The position numbers were made by a program, and so were the translations under genes. From Paracoccaceae bacterium (GTDB taxonomy: Bacteria; Pseudomonadota; Alphaproteobacteria; Rhodobacterales; Rhodobacteraceae), in contig JAFGXY010000062.1 of the NCBI GenBank assembly GCA_016936395.1, positions 1-45,775 on the forward strand: a stretch of 45,775 nt of DNA, in the 5' to 3' direction. Position 1 is the first letter of the stretch; the number at the start of each line of letters is the position of its first letter. Shown here in pieces: positions 15,233-23,712 of the stretch. Below the pieces are notes generated by a model. It saw nothing but the letters and a program-made list of their open reading frames with translations. It did no database searches and was not told the origin of the DNA.

Positions 15233-17191
15233 TTAGTGGGCCTGAGCCGAGCCTGCACCTTTCGGCACGCGGATCGATTCGATCAGGTCAACCACATGCT
15301 GCGGCGGGGCCTTGGTCACCATCGACACCAGATAGGCGACGGTGAAGTTGACCACGGCACCAATGGTCCCGATCGACAGCGGCGAGATGCCGAAGAAGTG
15401 GTTGGCCGGGGTGTTGGCATACATGTTCGTACCGGGGATGAAGAACCAGCCCAGATACAGGAAGATATAGACCGCCGTGAACACGAGACCTGCCAGCATG
15501 CCGGCAATCGCGCCTTCCTTGTTGATGCGCTTCGAGAAGATGCCCATCATCAGAACCGGGAAGATCGTCGCCGCAGCCAGACCGAAGGCCAGAGCCACCA
15601 CCTGTGCTGCAAATCCGGGCGGGTTCAGACCCAGATAGGTTGCAACCGCAATTGCAAAGCCCATCGAGATCCGGGCTGCCAGCAACTCGCCCTTCTCGCT
15701 GATGTTCGGGTTGATCGAACCCTTGATCAGGTCGTGGGAGACGGCAGACGAGATCGCCAGCAACAGACCGGCCGCGGTAGACAGCGCAGCCGCCAGACCA
15801 CCGGCAGCAACAAGGGCAATCACCCAACCCGGCAGAGCCGCGATTTCAGGGTTCGCAAGAACCATGATGTCGTTGTCAACCTTGGTCAGTTCGTTGCCGA
15901 CAAAGCCAAGCTCGGTCAGCGACTTGCCACCAAGGCCGTTTGCCGGATCGGCAAGTGCGGCATCAACAGCGGCCTGTGCTTCGGTGACTTTGGCTTCCAG
16001 TGCGGTCTTGTCCGCATCGGTCGAATCCGCCACGGCCTTCTTCGCGTCAGCCAGTGCCTTGTTCGCAGCCGTCACAAGGGCCTTTTCGTTGAAGTACTGG
16101 ATGAAGCCGTCGCCGTTCTTGTCGCTGAAGTCCAGCAGACCGGTGGCTTTCCAAGTGTTGATCCAGGCTAGCTTCGGGTTCGAGTCGATCTCGGCCACCG
16201 ACAAAGCCGGTCCAGACATGGCAGAGCCGGTGGCAGCACCCGGCCAGAACGTCGTGGTCAGGTTCAGACGCGCCATCGCCCCAACGGCCGGGGCCACGGT
16301 GTAAAGCAACGCAATGAATACCAGCGCCCAACCGGCCGAAGACCGGGCGTCCGCCACTCTTGGCACCGTGAAGAAGCGCACGATGACGTGGGGCAGACCG
16401 GCGGTGCCGATCATCAGCGACATCGTGAACAGGATCATGTTGAACATGTTGTTGGTGTCGGCGGTATAGGCGGTAAAGCCCAGTTCGGTGACAAGGCTGT
16501 CCAGCTTGGCCAGCACCGCAACGTCTCCGCCCTGTGGGGCATAGCCACCAATCAGGCCCAACTGCGGCAGGAAGCTGCCCGTCAGGTTCAACGAGATGAA
16601 GATCGCCGGAATGGTGTAAGCGATGATCAGCACCACATACTGCGCCACCTGCGTGTAGGTGATGCCTTTCATACCGCCAAGAACGGCATAGGCGAACACG
16701 ATCGCCGCACCGATATAAAGGCCCATGTCGGTGGACACTTCAAGAAAGCGAGAGAAGGTCACGCCCACACCGCGCATCTGGCCGATCACATAGGTCACCG
16801 AGATCACGATCAGGCAGATTACGGCCACAAGGCGCGCGCCACCCGAATAGAACCGGTCGCCCACGAATTCGGGCACGGTGAACTTGCCAAACTTGCGCAG
16901 ATAGGGGGCAAGCAGCAGCGCCAGCAGCACATAGCCACCGGTCCAGCCCATCAGGAAGGCCGATTGCGTGTAGCCGCCCACCGGGGCCAGCGCGATGATC
17001 CCGGCCATCGAGATGAACGACGCCGCCGACATCCAGTCAGCGCCGGTCGCCATGCCGTTCAGAATGGGGTTAACCCCCTGACCGGCCGCATAAAACTCGG
17101 CGGTCGAACCCGCACGGGCCCAGATCGCGATCCCGATGTAGATGGCAAAGGTAAAGCCAACGACGATCAGGTTGAGGGTAAATTGATCCAT
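15233..17191 (-). CDS. Sodium/solute symporter, VC_2705 subfamily (ActP-like)
   Basis: This 652-residue member of the SSS family has about 13 membrane helices. The core shows FYAAGQGVNPILNGMATGADWMSAASF near residue 34 and FGKFTVPEFVGDRF near 101, as in acetate/monocarboxylate symporters. Residues about 310-435 are an extra hydrophilic insert. It contains an EF-hand-like loop DKNGDGFIQYFN (357-368) followed by an alanine-rich helical stretch. The start at 17191 (MDQFTLNLIV) lies 13 bp after the DUF4212 gene, the known small subunit partner. With acs upstream in the same train, acetate or a similar short carboxylate is the likely substrate. No histidine-kinase domain is attached, unlike CrbS-type proteins. 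Confidence 0.92.
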   Translation of the reverse strand: MDQFTLNLIVVGFTFAIYIGIAIWARAGSTAEFYAAGQGVNPILNGMATGADWMSAASFISMAGIIALAPVGGYTQSAFLMGWTGGYVLLALLLAPYLRKFGKFTVPEFVGDRFYSGGARLVAVICLIVISVTYVIGQMRGVGVTFSRFLEVSTDMGLYIGAAIVFAYAVLGGMKGITYTQVAQYVVLIIAYTIPAIFISLNLTGSFLPQLGLIGGYAPQGGDVAVLAKLDSLVTELGFTAYTADTNNMFNMILFTMSLMIGTAGLPHVIVRFFTVPRVADARSSAGWALVFIALLYTVAPAVGAMARLNLTTTFWPGAATGSAMSGPALSVAEIDSNPKLAWINTWKATGLLDFSDKNGDGFIQYFNEKALVTAANKALADAKKAVADSTDADKTALEAKVTEAQAAVDAALADPANGLGGKSLTELGFVGNELTKVDNDIMVLANPEIAALPGWVIALVAAGGLAAALSTAAGLLLAISSAVSHDLIKGSINPNISEKGELLAARISMGFAIAVATYLGLNPPGFAAQVVALAFGLAAATIFPVLMMGIFSKRINKEGAIAGMLAGLVFTAVYIFLYLGWFFIPGTNMYANTPANHFFGISPLSIGTIGAVVNFTVAYLVSMVTKAPPQHVVDLIESIRVPKGAGSAQAH

Positions 17192-17204
17192 CTGTCCCTG
17201 CCCC

Positions 17205-17462
17205 TTATTCTTCTACGCCATATTCTTTGTCGAGCTTGTTCATCCGCCAAGCGTAGACAAAGATCAGCACGAGAAAGACATAGATCGACCCGTTCTGGGC
17301 AAACCAGAAGCCAAGGTCCGCACCGCCAACCGAAATGCCCTTGAGCGCCGGTCGAAGGATGATGCCAAGCCCGAATGAACAGACGAACCAGATCACGAGC
17401 GATATCAAGATCACCCGCACGTTCGCCGCCCAATAGGCACTGGATGAGGTTTTATCCGCCAT
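17205..17462 (-). CDS. DUF4212 protein, small subunit of sodium/solute symporter
   Basis: This 85-residue protein starts MADKTSSSAYWAANVRVI. It has two membrane helices (about 15-37 and 53-75). The YWAANVRVI and YVFLVLIFVYAWRMNKLDKEYGV segments are typical of the DUF4212 family, the putative small subunit of VC_2705-type symporters. AGGGAG precedes the ATG at 17462; longer upstream reading would overlap the adk stop and has no ribosome-binding site. It lies 13 bp before the symporter gene, so a two-subunit carrier is expected in the inner membrane. Confidence 0.92.
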   Translation of the reverse strand: MADKTSSSAYWAANVRVILISLVIWFVCSFGLGIILRPALKGISVGGADLGFWFAQNGSIYVFLVLIFVYAWRMNKLDKEYGVEE

Positions 17463-17529
17463 GAGTGCTACTCCCTGAGTTTTATTATCCGTGCCTGCGC
17501 CCCTTTTGGCGGGGCGCAAGCCTCCCCTC

Positions 17530-18198
17530 TTAGGCCGTGACTGCCTGCACAATGGCCCCCAAAGCGGTGCGGATATCGGCAATGGCACCCATTGCGTCGA
17601 TCCGTTTCAGAACCCCTTTGCGGTCATAGTAGGAAATCAGCGGCGCCGTCTGCGCGTGATAGGCGTTCAGCCGCTCCCGCACGGTATCGGCGTTGTCGTC
17701 AGCCCGGCGCTTGAACACCGTGCCACCGCATTTGTCGCAAACTCCCGCCACGGCGGGCTGCTTGAAGTCGTCATGATAGCCTTCGCCACAGCCACCACAG
17801 GTGTAACGACCGGCGACCCGGCCCACCATGGCTGCGTCATCCACCTCAAGGCTGATGGCAGCCGTCACGCGCTGCCCGACATTGGCCAGCAAGGTATCAA
17901 GAGCCGCAGCCTGCCCGTCGGTGCGCGGAAAGCCGTCAAGGATGACGCCCTTTTCCACATCCGGCTGGGTCATGCGGTCTTTCAGGATCGCCAGCACGAT
18001 GTCGTCGCTGACCAGACCGCCCGCCTCCATCACGGCGCGGGCCTGTTGCCCGGCCGGCGTGCCCGCAGCCACCGCCGCGCGCAGCAGATCGCCCGTGGAA
18101 AGCTGGACCAGACCGAAGTCCTCTTCCAGCATCCGGGCCTGTGTGCCCTTGCCCGCCCCCGGTGGGCCAAGCAAGATCAGAACGGCTGGGGTTCCCAT
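17530..18198 (-). CDS. adk: Adenylate kinase (zinc-containing LID)
   Basis: This 222-residue enzyme interconverts ATP + AMP and 2 ADP. The P-loop GPPGAGKGTQ is at 11-20, the AMP-binding STGDLLR at 34-40, and DGFPRT at 88-93. The long-type LID carries four cysteines (C134, C137, C154, C157), consistent with a structural zinc site. The start MGTPAVLILLG at 18198 is chosen; a GTG 12 bp upstream is possible. It follows acs by 16 bp. Acetyl-CoA synthetase releases AMP, so adenylate kinase from the same transcript would return it to the ADP/ATP pool. In most related bacteria an adk sits in the ribosomal-protein operon; whether this is a second copy cannot be seen here. Confidence 0.95.
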   Translation of the reverse strand: MGTPAVLILLGPPGAGKGTQARMLEEDFGLVQLSTGDLLRAAVAAGTPAGQQARAVMEAGGLVSDDIVLAILKDRMTQPDVEKGVILDGFPRTDGQAAALDTLLANVGQRVTAAISLEVDDAAMVGRVAGRYTCGGCGEGYHDDFKQPAVAGVCDKCGGTVFKRRADDNADTVRERLNAYHAQTAPLISYYDRKGVLKRIDAMGAIADIRTALGAIVQAVTA

Positions 18199-18214
18199 AT
18201 CGCGCGCCACCCCA

Positions 18215-20179
18215 TCAACCCCGGTTCATCCGGTTTTCGATCAGATCATCCACCACCGACGGATCGGCCAGCGTCGAGGTATCGCCGAGGCTGCCAAAAT
18301 CATTCTCGGCAATCTTGCGCAAGATCCGGCGCATGATCTTGCCCGACCGGGTTTTCGGCAGACCGGGCGCCCATTGAATCAGGTCGGGTTTGGCAATCGG
18401 ACCAATCTCGGTGCGAACCCAGGCCTCAAGCTCCTTGCGCAACTCGGGCGTCGGCTCGACGTTGTTCATCAGCGTGACATAGGCATAGATGCCCTGACCC
18501 TTGATGTCATGCGGATAGCCGACCACGGCCGCCTCGGCCACTTTTTCATGTGCCACCAGGGCCGATTCAACCTCGGCGGTGCCCATGCGGTGACCCGAGA
18601 CGTTGATCACGTCATCCACCCGCCCGGTGATCCAATAGTAGCCATCGGCATCGCGACGGCAGCCATCGCCGGTGAAATAGAACCCGCGATACTGGCTGAA
18701 ATACGCCTCTTCAAACCGCTCGTGATCGCCCCACAGGGTGCGCATCATCCCCGGCCAGCTGTCGGCGATGCACAGCACGCCCTCGGTTTCCATCGCCTCT
18801 TGCACGGTGGCGGTGGTCGGGTCCAGCACGATGGGCCTGATCCCGAAGAACGGCTTGGTGGCCGACCCCGGCTTTTGCGGAATGGCACCCGGCAGCGGCG
18901 TGATCAGGTGGCCACCGGTTTCGGTCTGCCAGAACGTATCGACAATCGGGCAGCGGCCCTTGCCGACATGGGTGTTATACCAGTTCCATGCCTCGGGGTT
19001 GATCGGTTCGCCCACCGAGCCCAGCAGTTTCAGCGACGACAGATCGTGCTTTTCCACCCACTCCGGCCCCATGCCCATCAGGCTGCGGATCGCGGTCGGC
19101 GCGGTGTAGAACTGGTTGACCTTGTGCTTGGCGCAAACCTCCCAGAACCGGCCCGCATCGGGATAGGTCGGAACACCTTCGAACATGATCGTGGTCGCGC
19201 CATTCGCCAGCGGACCATAAAGGATATAGCTGTGTCCCGTCACCCAGCCCACATCGGCGGTGCACCAGAACACATCGCCGTCGTGGTAATCAAAAGTGTA
19301 TTGATGCGTCATCGACGCATAGACCAGATAGCCGCCCGACGTATGCACAACCCCCTTCGGCCGCCCGGTTGACCCCGAGGTGTAAAGGATGAACAGCGGG
19401 TCTTCGGCACCCACCTCGACATAGGGGCAATAGGGCTTGGCCTCGGCCATCTCGGCCTTCACATCAATGTCGCGTCCGTCGATCCAGGTCGTCTGGTCGC
19501 CGGTGTGCTTGACGACAAGGCATTTCACTTTTTCCGAACAATCAAACAGCGCCTTGTCGGTGTTCGATTTCAGCGCCGTCTTCTTGCCGCCGCGCGGGGC
19601 ATAGTCGGCGGTGATAACGACTTTCGCTTCCGAGTCATTGATCCTGTTGGCAAGGGCATCAGGCGAAAATCCGGCAAACACCACCGAATGAATGGCCCCG
19701 ATCCGCGCGCAGGCCAGCATCGCATAAGCCGCCTCGGGGATCATCGGCAGATACAGCACCACCCGGTCGCCCTTGCTCACGCCATGCGCTTTCAGCACGT
19801 TCGCCATGCGCGAGGTGTTTTCCAGCAGTTGGGCATAGGTGATGTGCAGCGACGGGGTCTTCGGATCATCGGGTTCCCAGATGATCGCGGTCTGGTTGGC
19901 GCGGGTCAGCATGTGACGGTCAATGCAGTTGGCACTGACGTTCAGGCTGCCATCCTCGAACCATTTGATCGACACTTTGCCAAGTTCGAAATTCGTGTCC
20001 TTCACCTTGGTGAAAGGCTTGATCCAGTCGATCCGTTGCGCCTGCTCGGCCCAGAACGCGGCCGGGTCCGCGACAGAAGCCTCATACAGCCGGGCATAGC
20101 CCTCGGCGTTGATATGCGCATTGTCAATGAACGCGTCCGAGGCGGTATAGACGCCCGGCACCGACACCTGATCTGACAT
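18215..20179 (-). CDS. acs: Acetyl-CoA synthetase (AMP-forming)
   Basis: This 654-residue enzyme, the usual length for Acs, activates acetate with ATP and CoA to acetyl-CoA, AMP and PPi in the cytoplasm. The adenylation motif [11 protein letters not shown] is at 266-276. The C-terminal [16 protein letters not shown] places the conserved, acetylation-sensitive lysine at K614. The start [11 protein letters not shown] at 20179 has GGGAGGA at good spacing; an in-frame extension upstream has none. It heads a leftward train with adk, the DUF4212/SSS symporter and signalling genes. Regulation at the promoter is suggested by a perfect inverted repeat at 20356-20371. Confidence 0.97.
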   Translation of the reverse strand: MSDQVSVPGVYTASDAFIDNAHINAEGYARLYEASVADPAAFWAEQAQRIDWIKPFTKVKDTNFELGKVSIKWFEDGSLNVSANCIDRHMLTRANQTAIIWEPDDPKTPSLHITYAQLLENTSRMANVLKAHGVSKGDRVVLYLPMIPEAAYAMLACARIGAIHSVVFAGFSPDALANRINDSEAKVVITADYAPRGGKKTALKSNTDKALFDCSEKVKCLVVKHTGDQTTWIDGRDIDVKAEMAEAKPYCPYVEVGAEDPLFILYTSGSTGRPKGVVHTSGGYLVYASMTHQYTFDYHDGDVFWCTADVGWVTGHSYILYGPLANGATTIMFEGVPTYPDAGRFWEVCAKHKVNQFYTAPTAIRSLMGMGPEWVEKHDLSSLKLLGSVGEPINPEAWNWYNTHVGKGRCPIVDTFWQTETGGHLITPLPGAIPQKPGSATKPFFGIRPIVLDPTTATVQEAMETEGVLCIADSWPGMMRTLWGDHERFEEAYFSQYRGFYFTGDGCRRDADGYYWITGRVDDVINVSGHRMGTAEVESALVAHEKVAEAAVVGYPHDIKGQGIYAYVTLMNNVEPTPELRKELEAWVRTEIGPIAKPDLIQWAPGLPKTRSGKIMRRILRKIAENDFGSLGDTSTLADPSVVDDLIENRMNRG

Positions 20180-20355
20180 TAAATTCCTCCCTCTGCGCGG
20201 ACGGACCAACGACCGCAATATTTACCTTGGGGCCGCCTTGCGACGCCCTCCAAAGCACTCCTACCCAGCGTTAGTGTAACCGGTCGTCAATTTTCATGTA
20301 ACCCCTTTTATGGAATAGATTTTCCTGTCAAATAATTCACTAAAGTTTTGTCAAC
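20180..20355 (-). promoter_or_regulatory. acs leader and promoter region
   Basis: Upstream of acs the minus strand carries two TTGACA hexamers (20354-20349 and 20331-20326), 23 bp apart. Downstream of them GGTTACA occurs twice at a 22-bp interval (about 20304-20276). No perfect -10 stands at 16-18 bp from either hexamer. A TAAAAG follows the second at 15 bp. The leader to the ATG would be about 120-140 nt. This stretch is AT-rich against a GC-rich background, as expected of a promoter. Confidence 0.45.
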
Positions 20356-20371
20356 TCTGCAAATATGCAGA
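20356..20371. promoter_or_regulatory. Inverted repeat TCTGCA-AATA-TGCAGA, candidate acs operator
   Basis: This is a perfect 6-4-6 inverted repeat immediately upstream of the first TTGACA. It resembles the TTTGCAAA-type sites of the RamB/ScfR regulators of acetate and short-chain acyl-CoA metabolism. The resemblance is partial (the TGCAAA half only), so the regulator is inferred. Confidence 0.45.
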
Positions 20372-20761
20372 AAGTAACATAAATTTGCCATGACTTATCA
20401 ACACACTGGCAACGCACGCAGGCGTGATCTTGCGGCTTGGGGGCGGCGCGATGCGGCCTGTTGGTGACGCGCGGCCAAGCTTGCCTTGCGTGATCACGAT
20501 CGCGACGACCTGCAGCGCCGAATCATGCCGCCGCCGATTCGGCTGCCTTGCGCAAAGGTGGAAGCGCAACTGTCAGGCCCGCCGGACCATCTGCTCTGCT
20601 TGACGCATCCCGTGCCTTCGCAAAGCACCCAGACCAACTGCGGCAAAACCCCGGCTGGATCAGAACCGGTTGTCTCGGGCAGGATGCAGCGATAGCTCAA
20701 GCAACGCCCCGCGCGACGCGACGCGCCACCCCATCCTTGCACTAAATCAGGAGAAGGCCCA
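20372..20761. other. 390-bp intergenic region between acs promoter and HugZ-like gene
   Basis: No gene is supported. It holds a 10-bp palindrome CGTGATCACG (20489-20498) and an 8-bp inverted repeat GCCGAATC-N11-GATTCGGC (20517-20543). Short reading frames exist on both strands but have no family features and no good ribosome-binding site. GGAGA before the ATG at 20762 serves the next gene, whose promoter should lie here. Confidence 0.5.
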
Positions 20762-21268
20762 ATGCCCCCCCGCCCCGACCTTGTTGCCGCCGCCGATGAC
20801 GAAGCCCGCGCCCTTGCGCATGACCTGATGCGTAAAAGCCATGCCGCATTGGCCTATGCCGAGGCCGAGACCGGCCTTCCCGGCATCAGCCGCATTGCCT
20901 TTGGCCTGTCGCCGACGGGCATGCCGATCACCCTCGTCTCGTCGCTGTCGCCGCATTTTGACGGGCTGCGCACCCAGCCCTTGTGCGCCGTGATGCTGGG
21001 CGAGCCAGGGATAAAGGGCGACCCATTGACCCACCCCCGCCTGATGTTGCGGGCCGAGGCCCGGTTCATAGCCCCTGATGATCCGGCACGCCCCGCCCTG
21101 CGCGACCACTGGCTGGAACATCACCCGAAATCAAAACTTTACATCGACTTCACCGATTTCGCTTTTGTCATCTTGCGCCCGCTGTCGGCCGCGCTGAACG
21201 GCGGCTTTGCCCGCGCCTACCGGCTGACTGCCGAAGACCTGAACCTTCCCGAAGACTTGCGCGCCTGA
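20762..21268 (+). CDS. HugZ-like / pyridoxamine 5'-phosphate oxidase-fold protein
   Basis: This 168-residue protein matches the split-barrel family that includes HugZ haem-utilisation proteins. It opens with a helix (DEARALAHDLMRKSHAALAYAE), then strands GLPGISRIAFGLSPTGMP and ITLVSSLSPHFDGL. The block PLCAVMLGEPGIKGDPLTHPRL corresponds to the conserved LVG-x-G-KGDPL-x-HPRL segment, and KLYIDFTDFAFVILRP comes near the end. Members bind flavin or haem; the haem role is documented for some only. GGAGA lies 9 bp before the ATG. It has no partner genes nearby and ends at a bidirectional terminator. Confidence 0.82.
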   Translation: MPPRPDLVAAADDEARALAHDLMRKSHAALAYAEAETGLPGISRIAFGLSPTGMPITLVSSLSPHFDGLRTQPLCAVMLGEPGIKGDPLTHPRLMLRAEARFIAPDDPARPALRDHWLEHHPKSKLYIDFTDFAFVILRPLSAALNGGFARAYRLTAEDLNLPEDLRA

Positions 21269-21270
21269 CA

Positions 21271-21299
21271 AAAAGGGCGGCCCGATGGACCGCCCTTTT
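21271..21299. terminator. Bidirectional intrinsic terminator
   Basis: AAAAGGGCGG (21271-21280) and CCGCCCTTTT (21290-21299) form a perfect 10-bp inverted repeat with a 9-nt loop. The A-run and T-run give a U-tail on both strands. It sits between convergent genes ending at 21268 and 21333. Confidence 0.9.
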
Positions 21300-21332
21300 G
21301 CACCTCTTGCCTTGCCGCCCTCAGGGGGGATC

Positions 21333-23621
21333 TCAGGTTGGGTTGTCACAGCGAATGGTGGCCAGCATCTTGCCCTTGACCGCCGAAGGCCAACGCAGAT
21401 GCACCAGATCGCGGTTGCTGCCCTGTTCGTTCAGCACAAAGGGCATCACGTATTGCGCCACGTCCGACGCAGTGGTGATCGCACCATCGGCCACCAGACT
21501 TTGCGTGTTGCGCGCCCGTGCCCCAAACGGCATGAACGCCGCCCCATCGACCACCCAGGTATCTGCCGCCGTGTTCTGGGTGTGCAGAATGGTCAGCGGG
21601 CTCATTGCCAACTGGGTAACGCCGGTAAACGCATTCGACCCGAAATTCAGATTGCGGAACCGGCCAAAATCCAGCGTGCCGTTGCTGGTGTCCACCGCCT
21701 CGACCCGGTCCACCGCACCATTGACGGCGCGGAAGGTGTTGTCCGACACGCTCAGGCCATGCACGAAATGACCCGATCCCTTGGGCGAGATGACAATCCA
21801 GCGGAACCACGGCGCCACATCGCTGGCATAGAAATGATTGGCGGCAATCGACATGTTGCCAAAGCTGAAGCCCCCGGTGAAATCGGGGGTGGCGTCATGT
21901 TCATTCGACCATTCGATAAAGCAGTTGTCGATATAATTGCCGGTCAGGGTCAGCCGCGGGTTGGTCTGTGTCACCACGATGCCCGCGCGGCGCAACCCGG
22001 CCGCGGCACTGTCGCCCTGAAAGAAGTGGTTGCCGCTGATCAGATGTCCGCCGCCGTTGGCCACCATGAAATGCGCAAAGCGCACCACGCGGTTGGCGCG
22101 GATCTTTGCGTCATTGCCGTTGATGTTCAGCGCGATCGTCGTGCGGTCTTGCGCCAGCATCGCCTGCTCATTCGACAGGAACTGGCAGCCCTCCACGATC
22201 AACCCCTGGCAGCCCGTGCCGATCGAGGTGATCGCCCGGTCCTTGGGCCGGTTGAACACACAGTGGCCAATTTGAAGGGTCAGCCCGATCCGCGGCAGCA
22301 TCACGCCCGAACACAGCCCGTTGCAGTTCAACTCCATCCGGTTCAACTCAAACCGCGACAGATCGGCAAAGCCCGAGAAATCCAGCAGATACTTGTCGCG
22401 GCTGAAGGTCAATGTCCGGGTGCCGGCCCCGCCCCACAACGGCTGGCTTAACGTAACGGTGCCGGCCCCCACGTTCTTGTCCAGCACATAGACCTCGCGC
22501 CCCACACCGGGCCCGCTGACCCGGGCACCGACCGGAATGCTGGCGACATTGGCCACCGAAGCAAGCAAGGTCGGGCTGGCCGGGTTGTAACTGGTGCCCG
22601 AGGTGACCACCGTGCTGTCCCAGCCCGGCCCCGCCACCGCATTCAACTGGCCATTGGTCAGAAACCGCCGTTGCGCAAAGGTGGTCAGCCCGCAGATCGC
22701 GGCCACATCAATCGGCTCCACCAGATCTATCCGGCGATCCGACAGGTTCAGCGCCACGTGATCGGTGAAATAGAACAGCGCCTGAAGCGCCTTCTTGAAG
22801 CCCGCAAGTTCATTGCCGAAGGCGCTGGTATAGGTGTCCAGATCATAGTTGCGTGTCAGCGCCAGCCGCACATTCGCAGGCTGGATCAGCGTGCCCTGAA
22901 ACCGGATCGGGTTCTCGATGGTCAGGTTTCCGGCGATCAGATACGTCCCCGCAGGAACCGTGATCGTGCGGCCCGCGGCGGCGGCATCGGCCGCGTCAAA
23001 GGCCGCGGTATCATCGGTCACCCCGTCGCCCTTGGCACCGAAATCCCGCACATCGACCGCATCAAAGATGTCGCGCAGATAAATCCCGGTGATATCCGCG
23101 ATCTCGATATCGTCAATGCGCACCACACCGCCGTTCGCCCCGGTCAGGTCCAGCCCGATGTGACCCAGCACCGCGGTTGCGCCCCAGGCCATGGTCACCC
23201 CGCCACGACCGCCTGCCCCGATGATGGCGGCAAGCTCGACCACCTCGCCATATTGCGACAGTTGCACCAAGGGCCCGACTTGCACCACGCCCGGCACGTT
23301 AGAGCCATCCGACCGCCCGGCCCAGCCGGCAATCCGCACCGCCGGAAACGCGCCAGATACGCATTTCACCCGCACCCTCACCTGCAGATACAGGCCGGGC
23401 TGCATCGGAATCGCCTGAAAGCAGCGCAGTTTTTGTATGGCTTGGGTCTTTTGCAGTTCCAGCGCGCCGCCAAAATCGGCATCCGCCGGAACGAAGGCCG
23501 CGTTGGGCTGGCCCGCATAAGACCCCTGCCCCGACAATCCGTCCTCACGCGACCACAGGTTCAACCCGTCGGCAAAGGGCGGCGGCATCAGCACCAGCCC
23601 GTCGGTAATCGCCTTGTTCAT
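21333..23621 (-). CDS. Large beta-helix protein (pectate-lyase-3 fold), probably polysaccharide-active
   Basis: This protein has 762 residues. After a jelly-roll-like N-terminal part, the segment VRDFGAKGDGVTDDTAAFDAA near residue 200 is the hallmark of the pectate lyase 3 / GH28-related domain. It is followed by GRTITVPAGTYLI and many short beta-helix turns (RFEGT-like, LIVEGCQF, LISGNHFF, LTLTGNYI, LSVSDNTF). Phage tailspikes and cell-surface polysaccharide depolymerases share this architecture. There is no signal peptide and there are no phage genes around. The ATG at 23621 has GAGGG at 8 bp; a GTG 9 bp upstream lies too close to it. A glycosyltransferase gene precedes it by 91 bp, which favours a role in processing or presenting the cell's own polysaccharide. 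Confidence 0.8.
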   Translation of the reverse strand: MNKAITDGLVLMPPPFADGLNLWSREDGLSGQGSYAGQPNAAFVPADADFGGALELQKTQAIQKLRCFQAIPMQPGLYLQVRVRVKCVSGAFPAVRIAGWAGRSDGSNVPGVVQVGPLVQLSQYGEVVELAAIIGAGGRGGVTMAWGATAVLGHIGLDLTGANGGVVRIDDIEIADITGIYLRDIFDAVDVRDFGAKGDGVTDDTAAFDAADAAAAGRTITVPAGTYLIAGNLTIENPIRFQGTLIQPANVRLALTRNYDLDTYTSAFGNELAGFKKALQALFYFTDHVALNLSDRRIDLVEPIDVAAICGLTTFAQRRFLTNGQLNAVAGPGWDSTVVTSGTSYNPASPTLLASVANVASIPVGARVSGPGVGREVYVLDKNVGAGTVTLSQPLWGGAGTRTLTFSRDKYLLDFSGFADLSRFELNRMELNCNGLCSGVMLPRIGLTLQIGHCVFNRPKDRAITSIGTGCQGLIVEGCQFLSNEQAMLAQDRTTIALNINGNDAKIRANRVVRFAHFMVANGGGHLISGNHFFQGDSAAAGLRRAGIVVTQTNPRLTLTGNYIDNCFIEWSNEHDATPDFTGGFSFGNMSIAANHFYASDVAPWFRWIVISPKGSGHFVHGLSVSDNTFRAVNGAVDRVEAVDTSNGTLDFGRFRNLNFGSNAFTGVTQLAMSPLTILHTQNTAADTWVVDGAAFMPFGARARNTQSLVADGAITTASDVAQYVMPFVLNEQGSNRDLVHLRWPSAVKGKMLATIRCDNPT

Positions 23622-23712
23622 GTCCTTCACCCTCGCTTGATCCTTGTCCAGCGGGGGAACGCACCCCCACCCACGCGAAGGACAGGCCTAGCAACAAAGG
23701 GTTAATACTGAT

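Noticed and set aside
21333..23621. Beta-helix gene as evidence of a prophage
   Set aside because: No capsid, terminase, tail, integrase or lysis genes are nearby and a glycosyltransferase precedes it.
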